In this document: positions 40,123 to 48,860 of the stretch, in pieces
Layout: every line of letters starts with the position of its first letter
Numbering within the stretch: the stretch's first letter is position 1
Assembly (NCBI RefSeq): GCF_027532945.1
Contig: NZ_JAPZTZ010000017.1
Span: 186,001 to 250,000, forward strand
From: Phreatobacter sp.
Lineage (GTDB): Bacteria; Pseudomonadota; Alphaproteobacteria; Rhizobiales; Phreatobacteraceae
Length of the DNA: 64,000 bases
Direction of reading: 5' to 3'
Notes under the pieces: model-generated
What the model saw: the letters and a program-made list of their open reading frames with translations, nothing else
Database searches by the model: none
Told to the model about the DNA's origin: nothing
Position numbers and translations under genes: made by a program

Positions 40123-41043
40123 ATGACCGCGCCTTCGCCCCCCGCTGCACCCGCCGCCCGGCCGCAGGGCCGATTCCTCCTCGTGGTCCTGTGGATGGCG
40201 GGTACGCTCCTGTCCTTCTCGGCCATCGCCGTGTCGATCCGCGCCCTGCATGGCACGCTGACGCTGTTCGAGATCCTGGCGCTGCGCAATGTCGGCGGCT
40301 TGATCATTCTCGCCGCCATCATGGTGCTCGCCCCCGATGCCGGCCAGCGCATCCGCCCGGCCCAGCCGGCCGTGCATCTCGTCCGTAACTCGATCCATTT
40401 CGTCGCCCAGGCGCTGTGGGCCTATGGCCTCACCGTGCTGCCGCTCGCCACCGTCTTTGCCATCGAGTTCACCACGCCGACCTGGGTTGCCATCTTCGCC
40501 GTCTTCTTCCTCGGCGAGCGGATGACGCTGCCGCGCGTCACGGCCCTCGTCCTCGGCTTCGTCGGCGTGCTGGTCATCCTGCGGCCGGGCTTTGACAGTT
40601 TCCGCCCCGAGGCCCTGATCGTCGCACTCGCAGCCATCGGCTTCGGGGTGCAGCAAACCACGACGAAGTTCCTGACCGGCACCAATTCGACCTGGACCAT
40701 CATGCTCTGGATGAACGTCATCCAGTTGCCGCTGAACCTTGCCGCCAACGCCGTCATCGGCCAACCCGTCTGGTTCGCCCCGAAGCTCGACCTGGCGCAA
40801 TGGCTGCCGCTCGCCGCCATCATGATCTGCGGCTTCACCGCCCATTACTGCCTCACCAATGCCTTCCGCCATGGCGACGCCATCGTGGTGACGCCGATCG
40901 ACTTCCTGCGGGTGCCGCTGATCGGCCTCATTGGCTGGCTGATGTATAATGAGCGCCCGGACGTGGCCGTGCTCATCGGCGCTGCCATCGTGGTGGCCGG
41001 GGTGCTCATCAACATCTACGCGGAATCCCGCTCGCGCACGTGA
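40123..41043 (+). CDS. EamA-family (DMT) transporter
   Basis: 306 residues, ten helices in two EamA repeats (about 18-150 and 160-300). Landmarks are ILALRNVGGLIILAA, TVFAIEFTTPTWVAIFAVFFLGERM in the first repeat and TPIDFLRVPLIGLIGWLMYNERPD in the second. Probably an exporter of small metabolites; the substrate is unknown. Start at MTAPSPPAAP (40123). Single gene, divergent from rpsT. Confidence 0.9.
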   Translation: MTAPSPPAAPAARPQGRFLLVVLWMAGTLLSFSAIAVSIRALHGTLTLFEILALRNVGGLIILAAIMVLAPDAGQRIRPAQPAVHLVRNSIHFVAQALWAYGLTVLPLATVFAIEFTTPTWVAIFAVFFLGERMTLPRVTALVLGFVGVLVILRPGFDSFRPEALIVALAAIGFGVQQTTTKFLTGTNSTWTIMLWMNVIQLPLNLAANAVIGQPVWFAPKLDLAQWLPLAAIMICGFTAHYCLTNAFRHGDAIVVTPIDFLRVPLIGLIGWLMYNERPDVAVLIGAAIVVAGVLINIYAESRSRT

Positions 41044-41366
41044 GCCCTAGCCGCCCGGAATCCGGTTGCGCCGTTCGCTTGCGCGTCCCATGGCGGGACG
41101 GAACCCTTAATGGCCGCGCTAACCGATGGGGCTGCGAGCGCCATGCGTTCGGCGCGACGGGCACTTTTTCGCGCCAAATCGCCTCCGGACATGAGGGCAA
41201 CATGGCGAGGTCCGCGATTCGGACATGGTCCGTTCGCCGGGCGATCCGAAGGTTAACGCCGCCTCGGCCGTTCGGCCCCTCCCGGACTTCCTGCTTGCGC
41301 TGCTCCCCCTGGATCGGTTACGCAGGTTCAACAGCGGCTCCGTGCCGCGTTTGTCGAGGGAACCCC
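41044..41366. other. Long untranslated region before the leu leader
   Basis: 323 bp between the DMT gene and the leucine leader peptide. No gene is supported. It must contain the leuA promoter. A GTTAAC palindrome (41253) and a direct GCCGG-rich stretch are the only visible landmarks. Confidence 0.4.
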
Positions 41367-41456
41367 GTGCCGATCGTCCGTGCGCCCGCACCGATCAGCC
41401 TCCGCGCGCTTCGCGCCACCCCCTCGCTTTCCCTCCTTCTGCTTATGCGCCCCTGA
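41367..41456 (+). CDS. Leucine-rich leader peptide of leuA (attenuator)
   Basis: A 29-residue reading frame begins at GTG 41367, 6 bp after GAGGG, and ends at TGA 41454. Seven of its 29 codons are leucine. Five of these lie in the six-codon-spaced tail near the stop (CTT-TCC-CTC-CTT-CTG-CTT), giving the peptide ending PSLSLLLLMRP. Placed 122 bp before leuA and overlapping mutually exclusive hairpins, it has the design of a classical leuL leader: ribosome stalling for lack of charged tRNA-Leu would alter folding downstream. Too short for most gene finders; homology not assessed. Confidence 0.75.
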   Translation: MPIVRAPAPISLRALRATPSLSLLLLMRP

Positions 41457-41549
41457 GCACCGGCAGGGCCGATCGGCCTTGGCGCTCAGGGGATCACGAG
41501 ACCGCAGCCCGCTAACCCGGGGGCCTGTGACGTGAGGCGCTGAGACGCC
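41450..41549 (+). promoter_or_regulatory. leuA attenuator: alternative RNA hairpins
   Basis: CCCCTGAGC (41450-41458, overlapping the leader stop) pairs with GCTCAGGGG (41484-41492), enclosing GGCC-GATC-GGCC (41467-41478). The same strand, GGCGCTCAG (41481-41489), can instead pair with CTGAGaCGCC (41540-41549), with one bulge. The two structures exclude each other, as in amino-acid attenuators. No clear T-tract follows, so control may act through Rho or by hiding the leuA ribosome site. Confidence 0.65.
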
Positions 41550-41578
41550 GCCGCAGCCCCGCAGCAAGGATGAGACCC

Positions 41579-43147
41579 ATGACCAGCACGAGCGCTTCCG
41601 AGAAGGACCGCGTCGTCATCTTCGACACCACCCTGCGCGATGGCGAGCAGTGCCCCGGCGCCACCATGACGCTGGAGGAAAAGCTCCAGGTCGCCGATCT
41701 CCTCGACGAGATGGGCGTCGATATCATTGAGGCCGGCTTCCCCATCGCCTCCAACGGCGACTTCGAGGCGGTGGCCGCCATCGCCGCGCGGGTGAAGAAC
41801 GCCGTGGTCTGCGGGCTCTCCCGCGCCGGCGCCGCCGACATCGACCGTGCGGGCGAGGCCATCCGCCACGCCAAGCGGCCGCGCATCCACACCTTCATCT
41901 CCACTTCGCCGGTGCACATGAAGTACAAGCTCCAGAAGAGCGAGGAGCAGGTGCTGGAGATGGTGGTCAACCAGGTCACCCGCGCCCGCAACCTCGTCGG
42001 CGACGTGGAATGGTCGGCCGAGGACGGCACCCGTACCGAGCACGATTTCCTCTGCCGCTGCGTCGAGGCCGCCATCAAGGCGGGCGCGACCACCATCAAT
42101 ATCCCCGACACTGTCGGCTACACCGCGCCGCAGGAGTACCGGGCGCTGTTCGAGATGGTGCGGAGCCGCGTCCCGAATGCCGACAAGGCGGTGTTCTCGG
42201 TCCATTGCCACAACGATCTCGGCATGGCGGTGGCCAACACCATCGCCGGCGTGCAGGGCGGCGCGAGGCAGATCGAATGCACCATCAATGGCATCGGCGA
42301 GCGGGCGGGCAATGCGGCGCTGGAGGAGATCGTCATGGCGATCAAGACCCGCAACGACATCTTCCCGTATGAGACCGGCATCGACACCAAGATGCTGACC
42401 CGGGCCTCCAAGCTCGTCTCGACCGTCACTTCGTTCCCGGTGCAGTACAACAAGGCCATCGTCGGCCGGAACGCCTTCGCGCACGAGAGCGGCATCCACC
42501 AGGACGGCATGCTGAAGAACACCCAGACCTACGAGATCATGACGCCCGACACGGTCGGCGTGAAATCGACCTCGCTGGTGATGGGTAAGCATTCCGGCCG
42601 CAATGCCTTCAAGGACAAGCTGAAGAACCTCGGCTACTCGCTGTCGGACAACCAGCTGGAAGACGCCTTCGTTCGCTTCAAGGAGCTCGCCGACCGCAAG
42701 AAGGTGATCTACGACGAGGACATCGAGGCGCTGGTCGACGAGAAGCTGGCCAACAGCCAGGACCGCATGAAGGTCATTTCGCTGCTGGTCGTCGCCGGCA
42801 CGCTGGGCCCCCAGGCCGCCACCCTGACGCTCGACCTCGACGGTTTGCACAAGACCGTCCAGGCCACCGGCAACGGTCCGGTCGATGCCGTCTTCAACGC
42901 CATCAAGGCGATCGTCCCCCACGAGGCGGTGCTGGAACTCTACCAGGTCCATGCCGTCACCCAGGGCACGGATGCACAGGCGGAGGTTTCGGTGCGGCTG
43001 CAGGCGGAGGGCAACACCTTCACGGGCAAGGGCGCTGACCCGGACACGCTGGTGTCCTCGGCCAAGGCCTATCTCTCGGCCCTCAACAAGCTGACGGCCA
43101 AGCAGCAGCGCCTCCATCCCCAGCACGCCACCGTCGCGGCGGAGTGA
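41579..43147 (+). CDS. leuA: 2-Isopropylmalate synthase
   Basis: 522-residue leucine-biosynthesis enzyme that condenses 2-oxoisovalerate with acetyl-CoA. Catalytic domain with DTTLRDGEQCPGATM near residue 14, the metal-binding HCHNDLGMAVAN near 207, and NGIGERAGNAALEE near 238. The LeuA C-terminal regulatory domain (about 390-515) binds leucine for feedback inhibition. ATG 41579 has AAGGA 8 bp upstream; an ATG 9 bp earlier is less likely. It is controlled by the leader upstream and followed 10 bp later by a ROK kinase gene. Confidence 0.96.
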   Translation: MTSTSASEKDRVVIFDTTLRDGEQCPGATMTLEEKLQVADLLDEMGVDIIEAGFPIASNGDFEAVAAIAARVKNAVVCGLSRAGAADIDRAGEAIRHAKRPRIHTFISTSPVHMKYKLQKSEEQVLEMVVNQVTRARNLVGDVEWSAEDGTRTEHDFLCRCVEAAIKAGATTINIPDTVGYTAPQEYRALFEMVRSRVPNADKAVFSVHCHNDLGMAVANTIAGVQGGARQIECTINGIGERAGNAALEEIVMAIKTRNDIFPYETGIDTKMLTRASKLVSTVTSFPVQYNKAIVGRNAFAHESGIHQDGMLKNTQTYEIMTPDTVGVKSTSLVMGKHSGRNAFKDKLKNLGYSLSDNQLEDAFVRFKELADRKKVIYDEDIEALVDEKLANSQDRMKVISLLVVAGTLGPQAATLTLDLDGLHKTVQATGNGPVDAVFNAIKAIVPHEAVLELYQVHAVTQGTDAQAEVSVRLQAEGNTFTGKGADPDTLVSSAKAYLSALNKLTAKQQRLHPQHATVAAE

Positions 43148-43157
43148 ACGGACGGGC

Positions 43158-44072
43158 ATGCGCATCGGCGTTGACCTCGGCGGCACGAAGATCGAGGTCC
43201 TCGCCCTGGGCGATCAGGGCGAGGAGCTGCTTCGACGGCGGGTGCCGACGCCACGGCACGACTATGACGCCATCATCGTCGCCATCGCTGAGCTGGTGAG
43301 AGGCGTCGAGGCCGATCTCGGCAATGCCGGCACGGTCGGCGTCGGCATTCCCGGTTCGATCTCGCCGGCCACGGGCCTCGTCAAGAACGCCAACACCACC
43401 GTTCTCATCGGCCATCCGCTCGACAGGGATCTCGGGTCGGCGCTCGGCCGCGAGGTCCGGCTGGAAAACGATGCCAACTGCTTCGCCCTGTCGGAGGCCG
43501 TTGATGGCGCCGCTGCGGGGGGCGGCATCGTCTTCGGTCTTATCATTGGCACGGGGGCGGGCTCCGGCATCGTCATCGACGGCAAGGTCCTGCGCGGCCG
43601 CCATCTCATCGGCGGCGAGTTCGGCCACAACGGCTTGCCCTGGCCGAGCGTCGCCGAGGTCGAGGAGGCGCCGGCCTGCTATTGCGGCCAGCGGGGCTGC
43701 CTGGAGACCTGGGTCTCCGGCACCGGCTTTACCGAAGACTTCCGCCGCGCCACCGGTCTTGCCGTTGCCGCGCCCGACATCGCCGCCGCCGCAGCCTCGG
43801 GGGATCCCGCCTCGCGCGCGGTCTACGAGCGTTATGTCTCGCGCCTCGCGCGCGGCCTCGCCCAGGCGGTCAACCTCATCGACCCGGATGTCATCGTGGT
43901 CGGTGGCGGCATGAGCAATGTTGCCGCGCTCTATGGCGACCTCCCAGCGGCGATGCGGCCCTACGTCTTCTCCGACGACTGCACCACGCCTATCGTCAAG
44001 GCGCGCTATGGCGACTCCTCCGGGGTGCGCGGCGCGGCCTGGCTCTGGCCTCCCGGTAACCCTGTCGCATGA
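43158..44072 (+). CDS. ROK-family sugar kinase (fructokinase/N-acetylhexosamine kinase type)
   Basis: 304 residues. N-terminal ATP-binding motif MRIGVDLGGTKIEVLAL; ROK signature region around GAGSGIVIDGKVLRGRHLIGGEFGH; zinc motif CxCGxxGCxE at residues 174-183 (CYCGQRGCLE), followed by TWVSGTGF. It phosphorylates a hexose, likely fructose/mannose or N-acetylglucosamine. It starts 10 bp after leuA, so it may be read from the leucine-controlled transcript, although a link to leucine metabolism is not expected. Confidence 0.9.
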   Translation: MRIGVDLGGTKIEVLALGDQGEELLRRRVPTPRHDYDAIIVAIAELVRGVEADLGNAGTVGVGIPGSISPATGLVKNANTTVLIGHPLDRDLGSALGREVRLENDANCFALSEAVDGAAAGGGIVFGLIIGTGAGSGIVIDGKVLRGRHLIGGEFGHNGLPWPSVAEVEEAPACYCGQRGCLETWVSGTGFTEDFRRATGLAVAAPDIAAAAASGDPASRAVYERYVSRLARGLAQAVNLIDPDVIVVGGGMSNVAALYGDLPAAMRPYVFSDDCTTPIVKARYGDSSGVRGAAWLWPPGNPVA

Positions 44073-44171
44073 GTGGCGCAGGCCCGCGCAAAAAAGCGTT
44101 GCGGCGTTCTGGACACCGCCGCCCGCCTCTGCTAGTGACCCGGCTCCCGCGGGCGACGCCCTCCGGGACGT

Positions 44172-44247
<76 letters not shown>

Positions 44248-44466
44248 AACTCTCCTCAGTCAGACATGATATGTCGCGGATCGGGCCATCGCCCGCTCCA
44301 GACCGGCATCGATTGCCGCGCGTGCGGCAGCCACCTGTCTTGGTGTCCGACCATCTCCGAAGGGCTTTCGGGGCGTGTCGCACCATGCGACAGACCGCGT
44401 CCATTGACGCGTCGTCACACCTATGTGCCAATACCTTAGGTTGATTCGATTGGGTCTTTTTCCACC

Positions 44467-45327
44467 ATGATCCTGAAGCCGCTCAATGGAAAAAGCGGTG
44501 GACGGCTCGATCATACGATTGCTGCATCCTGGCCAGGATTCGCGGTTCATTCCAGCCGCCGCAAGACAGATTACAGCATCAATTATACGAGCCGCCCCGA
44601 GCACTACATCGCCCTTCACCACTTCGTCCGCCGCGATGGCGAGACGCGGATCGAAGGGGGGCCTGTGTCACCGCTGACCGACCTGCGCGGTAAGCTGACG
44701 CAGATCCCTGCGGGCTGCGAGGCGACCGGCTGGACCGTCGGGCCGGAAAATGACGGCCACGTCACCATGATGTTCTTCGATCCGGTGCGGCTCTCGGAGG
44801 ACCTCGCCCGGCTCTATGAGACCTCGCCTATCCAGCCGAAGCTCTATTTCGAGGACCCCGACGTCGCCGACGCGCTGATGCGCCTCGATCGGCTGCTGCA
44901 GGAGGGCGAGGACCTCGCCGATCTCTATGCCGAGTCCATTGGCCTCTTCATCGCCGCGCGGCTGCTCGATCTCACCCGGCGCGAACAGGAGACGGAGCGG
45001 CCGGGCCTCACCTCCAAGTCGCGCATGGCGCTGCTGGACGATTACCTGCGCAGCAATATTGGCCGGCAGATCTCCATCGAGGATCTGGCAAACCTTGCGG
45101 GCCTCTCGCGATTTCACCTCATCCGGTCGTTCCGCGATGCTTTCGGCGTGACGCCCTACCAGTACCTGCTGCGGCTGCGGATGACCGAGGCGCGGCGGCT
45201 GCTGCTGTCGACGAACCTGCCGGTGGCGCAGATCGCGACCCGTGTCGGCTTCTCGTCCAGCACGCAGTTCGTGAAGATGTTCCGCTCCATGGAGGGCGTC
45301 ACGCCGGGCAGCCTGCGCCAGCGCTGA
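44467..45327 (+). CDS. AraC-family transcriptional regulator
   Basis: 286 residues. The C-terminal double helix-turn-helix (about 185-286) includes IEDLANLAGLSRFHLIRSFRDAFGVTPYQYLLRLRM and VAQIATRVGFSSSTQFVKMFRSMEGVTP. The N-terminal part is a cupin-like sensor without an obvious ligand. Preceded by a 219-bp non-coding stretch after tRNA-Lys. No operon partner; target unknown. Confidence 0.9.
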   Translation: MILKPLNGKSGGRLDHTIAASWPGFAVHSSRRKTDYSINYTSRPEHYIALHHFVRRDGETRIEGGPVSPLTDLRGKLTQIPAGCEATGWTVGPENDGHVTMMFFDPVRLSEDLARLYETSPIQPKLYFEDPDVADALMRLDRLLQEGEDLADLYAESIGLFIAARLLDLTRREQETERPGLTSKSRMALLDDYLRSNIGRQISIEDLANLAGLSRFHLIRSFRDAFGVTPYQYLLRLRMTEARRLLLSTNLPVAQIATRVGFSSSTQFVKMFRSMEGVTPGSLRQR

Positions 45328-45347
45328 GCGGCCTTACATGCCGCCGA

Positions 45348-46127
45348 TCAGGGCGCCTGCCGGCCGACGGTCACGTCCGCGGCTGCGGGGCCGGGATGGC
45401 GGACGAGCGGGATGCGCTTCGCCACCAGCAGCAGGGCGTGCCAGTGGATGGCGAGCGTCACCCGCAGGGTGAGCAGCGGATGGGTGACAAGCAGCTTGAC
45501 GAGGTTGCGGTCATTGAGGGGCCGGCGCTCGCCCGATAGCGAGGCGTAGACCATCGGCCCCGCCGAATCCTTGGCTGCGATATGAACGGCGACCTCGTCG
45601 CCCGGCGGCTGCAGGCGGAAGCGGTAGGTCATGTCCCGCGTCAGGAACGGCGAGACGTGAAAGGCCTTGGCGCTGTCCTGGACAATGGGGCGGGTCTCGC
45701 CCTCGGCGGGGATCAGGTAGGAATGGATCTCGCCGAAAGTGTTGTGCACCTCGTAGAGCGTCGCGGCGAGTGAGCCATCGGCGCGATGGCAGAAGAAGAC
45801 GCTCAGCGGATTGAACCCATAGCCGAGAATGCGCGGCATGGTGAGGAGACGGATCGGGCCGCCTGATGTGTCGATGCCCGCCGCGGCGAGGCGTTCCTCC
45901 ACCTGCAGACGCAAGGGCCGTCCCGAGCGGTCGCCATAGTCGGCGGTGCGGAAGGAGAAGACATTGGCGCGATCGCGCGAGAACAGGCGCAGCCGCGCGT
46001 CGAGGCCGTCGATCTCGTCGAGGTCGAGCAGCACCCAGAAGACGCGATAGGCGAGGGCATGGGGCCGTGGCCGGGTGCGACGGTGCATCACCCGGCCGAC
46101 ATAGAGGGCGCTCGCCCCGGTGTTCAC
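45348..46127 (-). CDS. DUF1365 domain protein of the RpoE-ChrR locus
   Basis: 259 residues of the DUF1365 family: SALYVGRVMHRRTRPRPHALAYRVFWVLLDLDEI at the N-terminus and RILGYGFNPLSVFFCHRADG near residue 110. It is cytoplasmic and has no membrane segments. The start overlaps the preceding FAD oxidoreductase by 4 bp (ATGA). The pair recurs beside CFA-type methyltransferases and RpoE-ChrR genes in proteobacteria, where it is linked to modified-lipid formation. The biochemical role is unknown. Confidence 0.88.
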   Translation of the reverse strand: MNTGASALYVGRVMHRRTRPRPHALAYRVFWVLLDLDEIDGLDARLRLFSRDRANVFSFRTADYGDRSGRPLRLQVEERLAAAGIDTSGGPIRLLTMPRILGYGFNPLSVFFCHRADGSLAATLYEVHNTFGEIHSYLIPAEGETRPIVQDSAKAFHVSPFLTRDMTYRFRLQPPGDEVAVHIAAKDSAGPMVYASLSGERRPLNDRNLVKLLVTHPLLTLRVTLAIHWHALLLVAKRIPLVRHPGPAAADVTVGRQAP

Positions 46128-47476
46128 GCCACCTCCGTCAGCGGCGTCGTCTGTGCCGGCAATACGATGCGGCCGGATTCGTCCGCCACCGACCAGGGCC
46201 GACGGACGCCGCCAATGTCCTCGGCGACGGCAAGGCCGGCCTGCAGGCCATCCTCGTGGAAGCCGGCGCCGAAATGTGCACCGCAGAACCAGGTCCGCCG
46301 CACGCCCTGTAGCGACCAGAGCCGCTGCTGGGCGGCGATGGCGGCCTTGTCGAACAGCGGATGCTCGTACATTTCCTCGCGCAGGACGCTGCCCTCACGC
46401 GGCGCCTTCGGCGGGTTGAGCGTGACGAAGAACTGCCGGTCCGGCGGCAGGTGCTGGAGGCGGTTCATCCAGTAGGTGACGGCGCAGGGGCCGTCCTGCG
46501 AGGCGCGCTCACCGATGTGGTTCCAGCTGGACCAGGCGGCGCGTCGACGCGGCATCAGCGCCTCGTCGGTGTGGAGGACGGTGAGGTTGCGGCTGTATCG
46601 GAAGGCACCGAGGAGGTCGTGCTCCTCGGGCGTGGGCTCGGCCAGCATGGCCAGCGCTTCCTTGGCATGGGTGGCGATCACCACCTGGTCGAAGGGGCGG
46701 CTCCAGCCCTGCTCGCCGTCGAGAATGACGCCATCGGCCGTGCGGCGGATGCGCGCAATGGGCATGCCGGAGCAGATCTCGCCGGTGAAGTCCTGCCTGA
46801 GCGCGGCGACATAGGAGCGGCTGCCGCCGACCACCGTCCGCCAGGCGGGACGGCCCGAGAGCTTCAGGAGGCCGTGATTGTCATGGAAACGAATGAAGGC
46901 GCTGGCCGGATAGGACAGGATCTCGGCGCAGGGGGCCGACCAGATGGCGCCGGCCATGGGCAGCAGATGGTCGTCCCGGAAGGCGCGGCCATAGCGCCCG
47001 GCATCGAGATAGTCGCCCAGGGAGATCGAGTGCGAGCGCAGTTCGGCTGCATCGCGCGTGGCGCTGCGATAGAAGCGCAGGAGGTCCTGCAGCATCGACC
47101 AGAAGCGTGGGCTGACGAGGTTGCGGCGCTGGGCGAAGAGCCCGCCGAGGCTGGTGCCGGAATATTCGAGCCGGCCACCATCGAGGGAGACGGCGAAGGA
47201 CATCTCGGTGGCATGGGAGGCGACCCCGAGATGCTCGAGCAGCGCGCAGAAATTCGGGTAGGTCGCCTCGTTGAAGACGATGAAGCCGGTATCGACCGCG
47301 ACCGGCCGGCCGTCGGCGCCGGGAACCTCCACCGTGTTGGCGTGGCCGCCAAGTCGGTCGGCGCGCTCATACAGGGTGACATCGTGGGCCCGGGAGAGGA
47401 GCCAGGCGGCGGAGAGACCGGAAATGCCGCTCCCCACCACGGCGATACGCTGACGTTGTCGGGCCATCGGACGCAT
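46124..47476 (-). CDS. FAD-dependent amine-oxidase-like oxidoreductase of the RpoE-ChrR locus
   Basis: 450-residue flavoprotein with an N-terminal dinucleotide site RIAVVGSGISGLSAAWLLS (about 10-28) and the block YERADRLGGHANTVEVPG typical of amine-oxidase-like proteins found with CFA synthases. Members near this type are implicated in desaturating or oxidising methylated fatty acids, including furan fatty acids, in Rhodobacter. It starts the minus-strand operon FAD protein-DUF1365, divergent from rpoE across 134 bp. No photolyase is present. Activity inferred from context. Confidence 0.88.
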   Translation of the reverse strand: MRPMARQRQRIAVVGSGISGLSAAWLLSRAHDVTLYERADRLGGHANTVEVPGADGRPVAVDTGFIVFNEATYPNFCALLEHLGVASHATEMSFAVSLDGGRLEYSGTSLGGLFAQRRNLVSPRFWSMLQDLLRFYRSATRDAAELRSHSISLGDYLDAGRYGRAFRDDHLLPMAGAIWSAPCAEILSYPASAFIRFHDNHGLLKLSGRPAWRTVVGGSRSYVAALRQDFTGEICSGMPIARIRRTADGVILDGEQGWSRPFDQVVIATHAKEALAMLAEPTPEEHDLLGAFRYSRNLTVLHTDEALMPRRRAAWSSWNHIGERASQDGPCAVTYWMNRLQHLPPDRQFFVTLNPPKAPREGSVLREEMYEHPLFDKAAIAAQQRLWSLQGVRRTWFCGAHFGAGFHEDGLQAGLAVAEDIGGVRRPWSVADESGRIVLPAQTTPLTEVA

Positions 47477-47575
47477 TCAACTGCCTTTTCTCGTGGGAAT
47501 GATAGGGGACTTACGCCCGGGCCGTGGCGACGGTTCAGCCGGGCGAGGATCGATCGGTTCCTTCACCCTGTCCAC

Positions 47576-47605
47576 TGATCCGATGGCGATGGTACCGCGT
47601 AAAGG
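47576..47605 (+). promoter_or_regulatory. Candidate autoregulated RpoE promoter
   Basis: TGATCC (47576-47581), 18 bp, then TAAA (47600-47603). TGATCC is the -35 element described for RpoE-ChrR promoters. The -10 is partial. The chosen sigma ATG (47611) would lie almost at the expected +1, so either the transcript is nearly leaderless or translation starts further in. Confidence 0.5.
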
Positions 47606-47610
47606 GGGAC

Positions 47611-48231
47611 ATGTCGGGTGCTCTTGCGATACACATTGATTTGTCGGCGCCGCGTTTCCGCGGCCCGCACAGACGTGCCGGTGCTGCCTTGGTTGATGCG
47701 AACGCTCTGATTCAGTCGATTGCCCAATCGTCCGATCGGCAAGCCTTCGTCAAACTTTTCGACCATTTCGCGCCGCGCGTGAAAGCGCTGCTCATCCGTC
47801 AGGGGACTCCGCCGGACCTCGCCGAGGAACTGGCGCAGGAAACCCTGCTGATGGTCTGGCGCAAGGCGGCGCTCTTCGATCCCTCGCGGGCTGGTGCATC
47901 GACGTGGATTGCGGCAATCGCCCGCAACCTTCGCATCGACGCCGCCCGCCGGGAGAAGCGGTCGCGGCTGCCAGAAGTCTTCGACATCATCCAGGGCGAG
48001 GAGCCCGAACAGCCGGACCAGGTCCTTTCGGGAAGCGAGCGCGACTCTCGTGTCCGGGCGGCCCTCACCAATCTGTCCCCCGATCAGCTCAGAGTCGTTC
48101 AGTTGGCTTTCATGGAAGGTCTCAGTCATCAGGACGTGGCGAAACGCCTGTCCATCCCGCTTGGAACCGTCAAATCGCGGCTGCGGCTCGCCATGGCCCG
48201 CCTGCGTGGCGTGCTGGAGGATCTGCGATGA
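47611..48231 (+). CDS. rpoE: ECF sigma factor RpoE of the RpoE-ChrR (singlet-oxygen) type
   Basis: 206 residues. Sigma-2 region about 45-115 (DRQAFVKLFDHFAPRVKALLIRQ, then LAEELAQETLLMVWRKAALFDP), sigma-4 region about 145-200 (LSPDQLRVVQLAFMEGLSHQDVAKRLSIPLGTVKSRLRLAM). The sequence is collinear with Rhodobacter RpoE, with about 20 extra N-terminal residues. GGGGGA precedes the ATG. Its stop overlaps chrR by 4 bp. In relatives, singlet oxygen or organic peroxides free RpoE from ChrR to activate lipid and photoprotection genes. Confidence 0.92.
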   Translation: MSGALAIHIDLSAPRFRGPHRRAGAALVDANALIQSIAQSSDRQAFVKLFDHFAPRVKALLIRQGTPPDLAEELAQETLLMVWRKAALFDPSRAGASTWIAAIARNLRIDAARREKRSRLPEVFDIIQGEEPEQPDQVLSGSERDSRVRAALTNLSPDQLRVVQLAFMEGLSHQDVAKRLSIPLGTVKSRLRLAMARLRGVLEDLR

Positions 48232-48860
48232 TCGCTTCTCATCGTCCGTCCGAGGAAACGCTGGCCGCTTTCGCCGCCGGCACGCTCGATGAGGGCCTTG
48301 CCCTCGTTGTCGCCGCCCATCTCGAGGTCAGCCCGGAGAGCCGGCGCGACCTCACCGAGATCGAGGCCGTGAACGGTGCCCTCCTCGACATGATCGAGCC
48401 CGAGGCCATGGAGGCCGACGGGGAGACGCTGCTGCGTGGCCTGCCCGCGCGGATCACCGAGCGCCTTGCCCCGCCTGTCGCCCCGCATGATGCGGCTGGC
48501 CTCAAGGTGCTGGCGCCTTACGAACTGGGCCGCTGGCAGACCGTCGGCCGTGGCGTGGCGCTGCGCCGGGTGACCGTGCCCGGTTCCGATGCGCGGGTCT
48601 TCATGCTGCGCGCCCAGCCCGGCACGCGCCTGCCCGCCCATCGCCACACCGGCGCGGAGTGGACGACCATCGTCGCGGGTGCCTACCAGCACGAATATGG
48701 CCGCTACGCCGCCGGCGACTTCGACGAGGCCGACGAGCGCCATGCCCACACGCCTGTGGTCGATGCGATCGAGGGCTGCACCTGCATCGTCGCGCTCACC
48801 GGCAATGTCCGTTTCGAGGGCTTTTTCGGCCGCCTGCTCCAGCCCCTCGTGCGGCTGTGA
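48228..48860 (+). CDS. chrR: Anti-sigma factor ChrR, with N-terminal zinc cysteines replaced by serine
   Basis: 210 residues with the two ChrR domains. The N-terminal anti-sigma domain aligns with Rhodobacter ChrR through SEETLAAFAAGTLDEGLALVVAAHLEV. The zinc ligands there are two His and Cys35/Cys38; here a histidine at 5 and His31 remain but positions 35 and 38 are Ser (EVSPESR; AGC codons at 48330 and 48339). The C-terminal cupin keeps its metal site (PAHRHTGAEWTTI: His138, His140, Glu144, and a later His in HAHTP). If it still holds RpoE, it does so without the tetrahedral zinc. Overlaps rpoE upstream and DUF1295 downstream. Confidence 0.9.
   Translation: MIASHRPSEETLAAFAAGTLDEGLALVVAAHLEVSPESRRDLTEIEAVNGALLDMIEPEAMEADGETLLRGLPARITERLAPPVAPHDAAGLKVLAPYELGRWQTVGRGVALRRVTVPGSDARVFMLRAQPGTRLPAHRHTGAEWTTIVAGAYQHEYGRYAAGDFDEADERHAHTPVVDAIEGCTCIVALTGNVRFEGFFGRLLQPLVRL

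Noticed and set aside
41225..41515. A 96-residue frame overlapping the leuA leader
   Set aside because: The frame is in a different phase from the leucine run, has no Shine-Dalgarno, and its amino acids look random.
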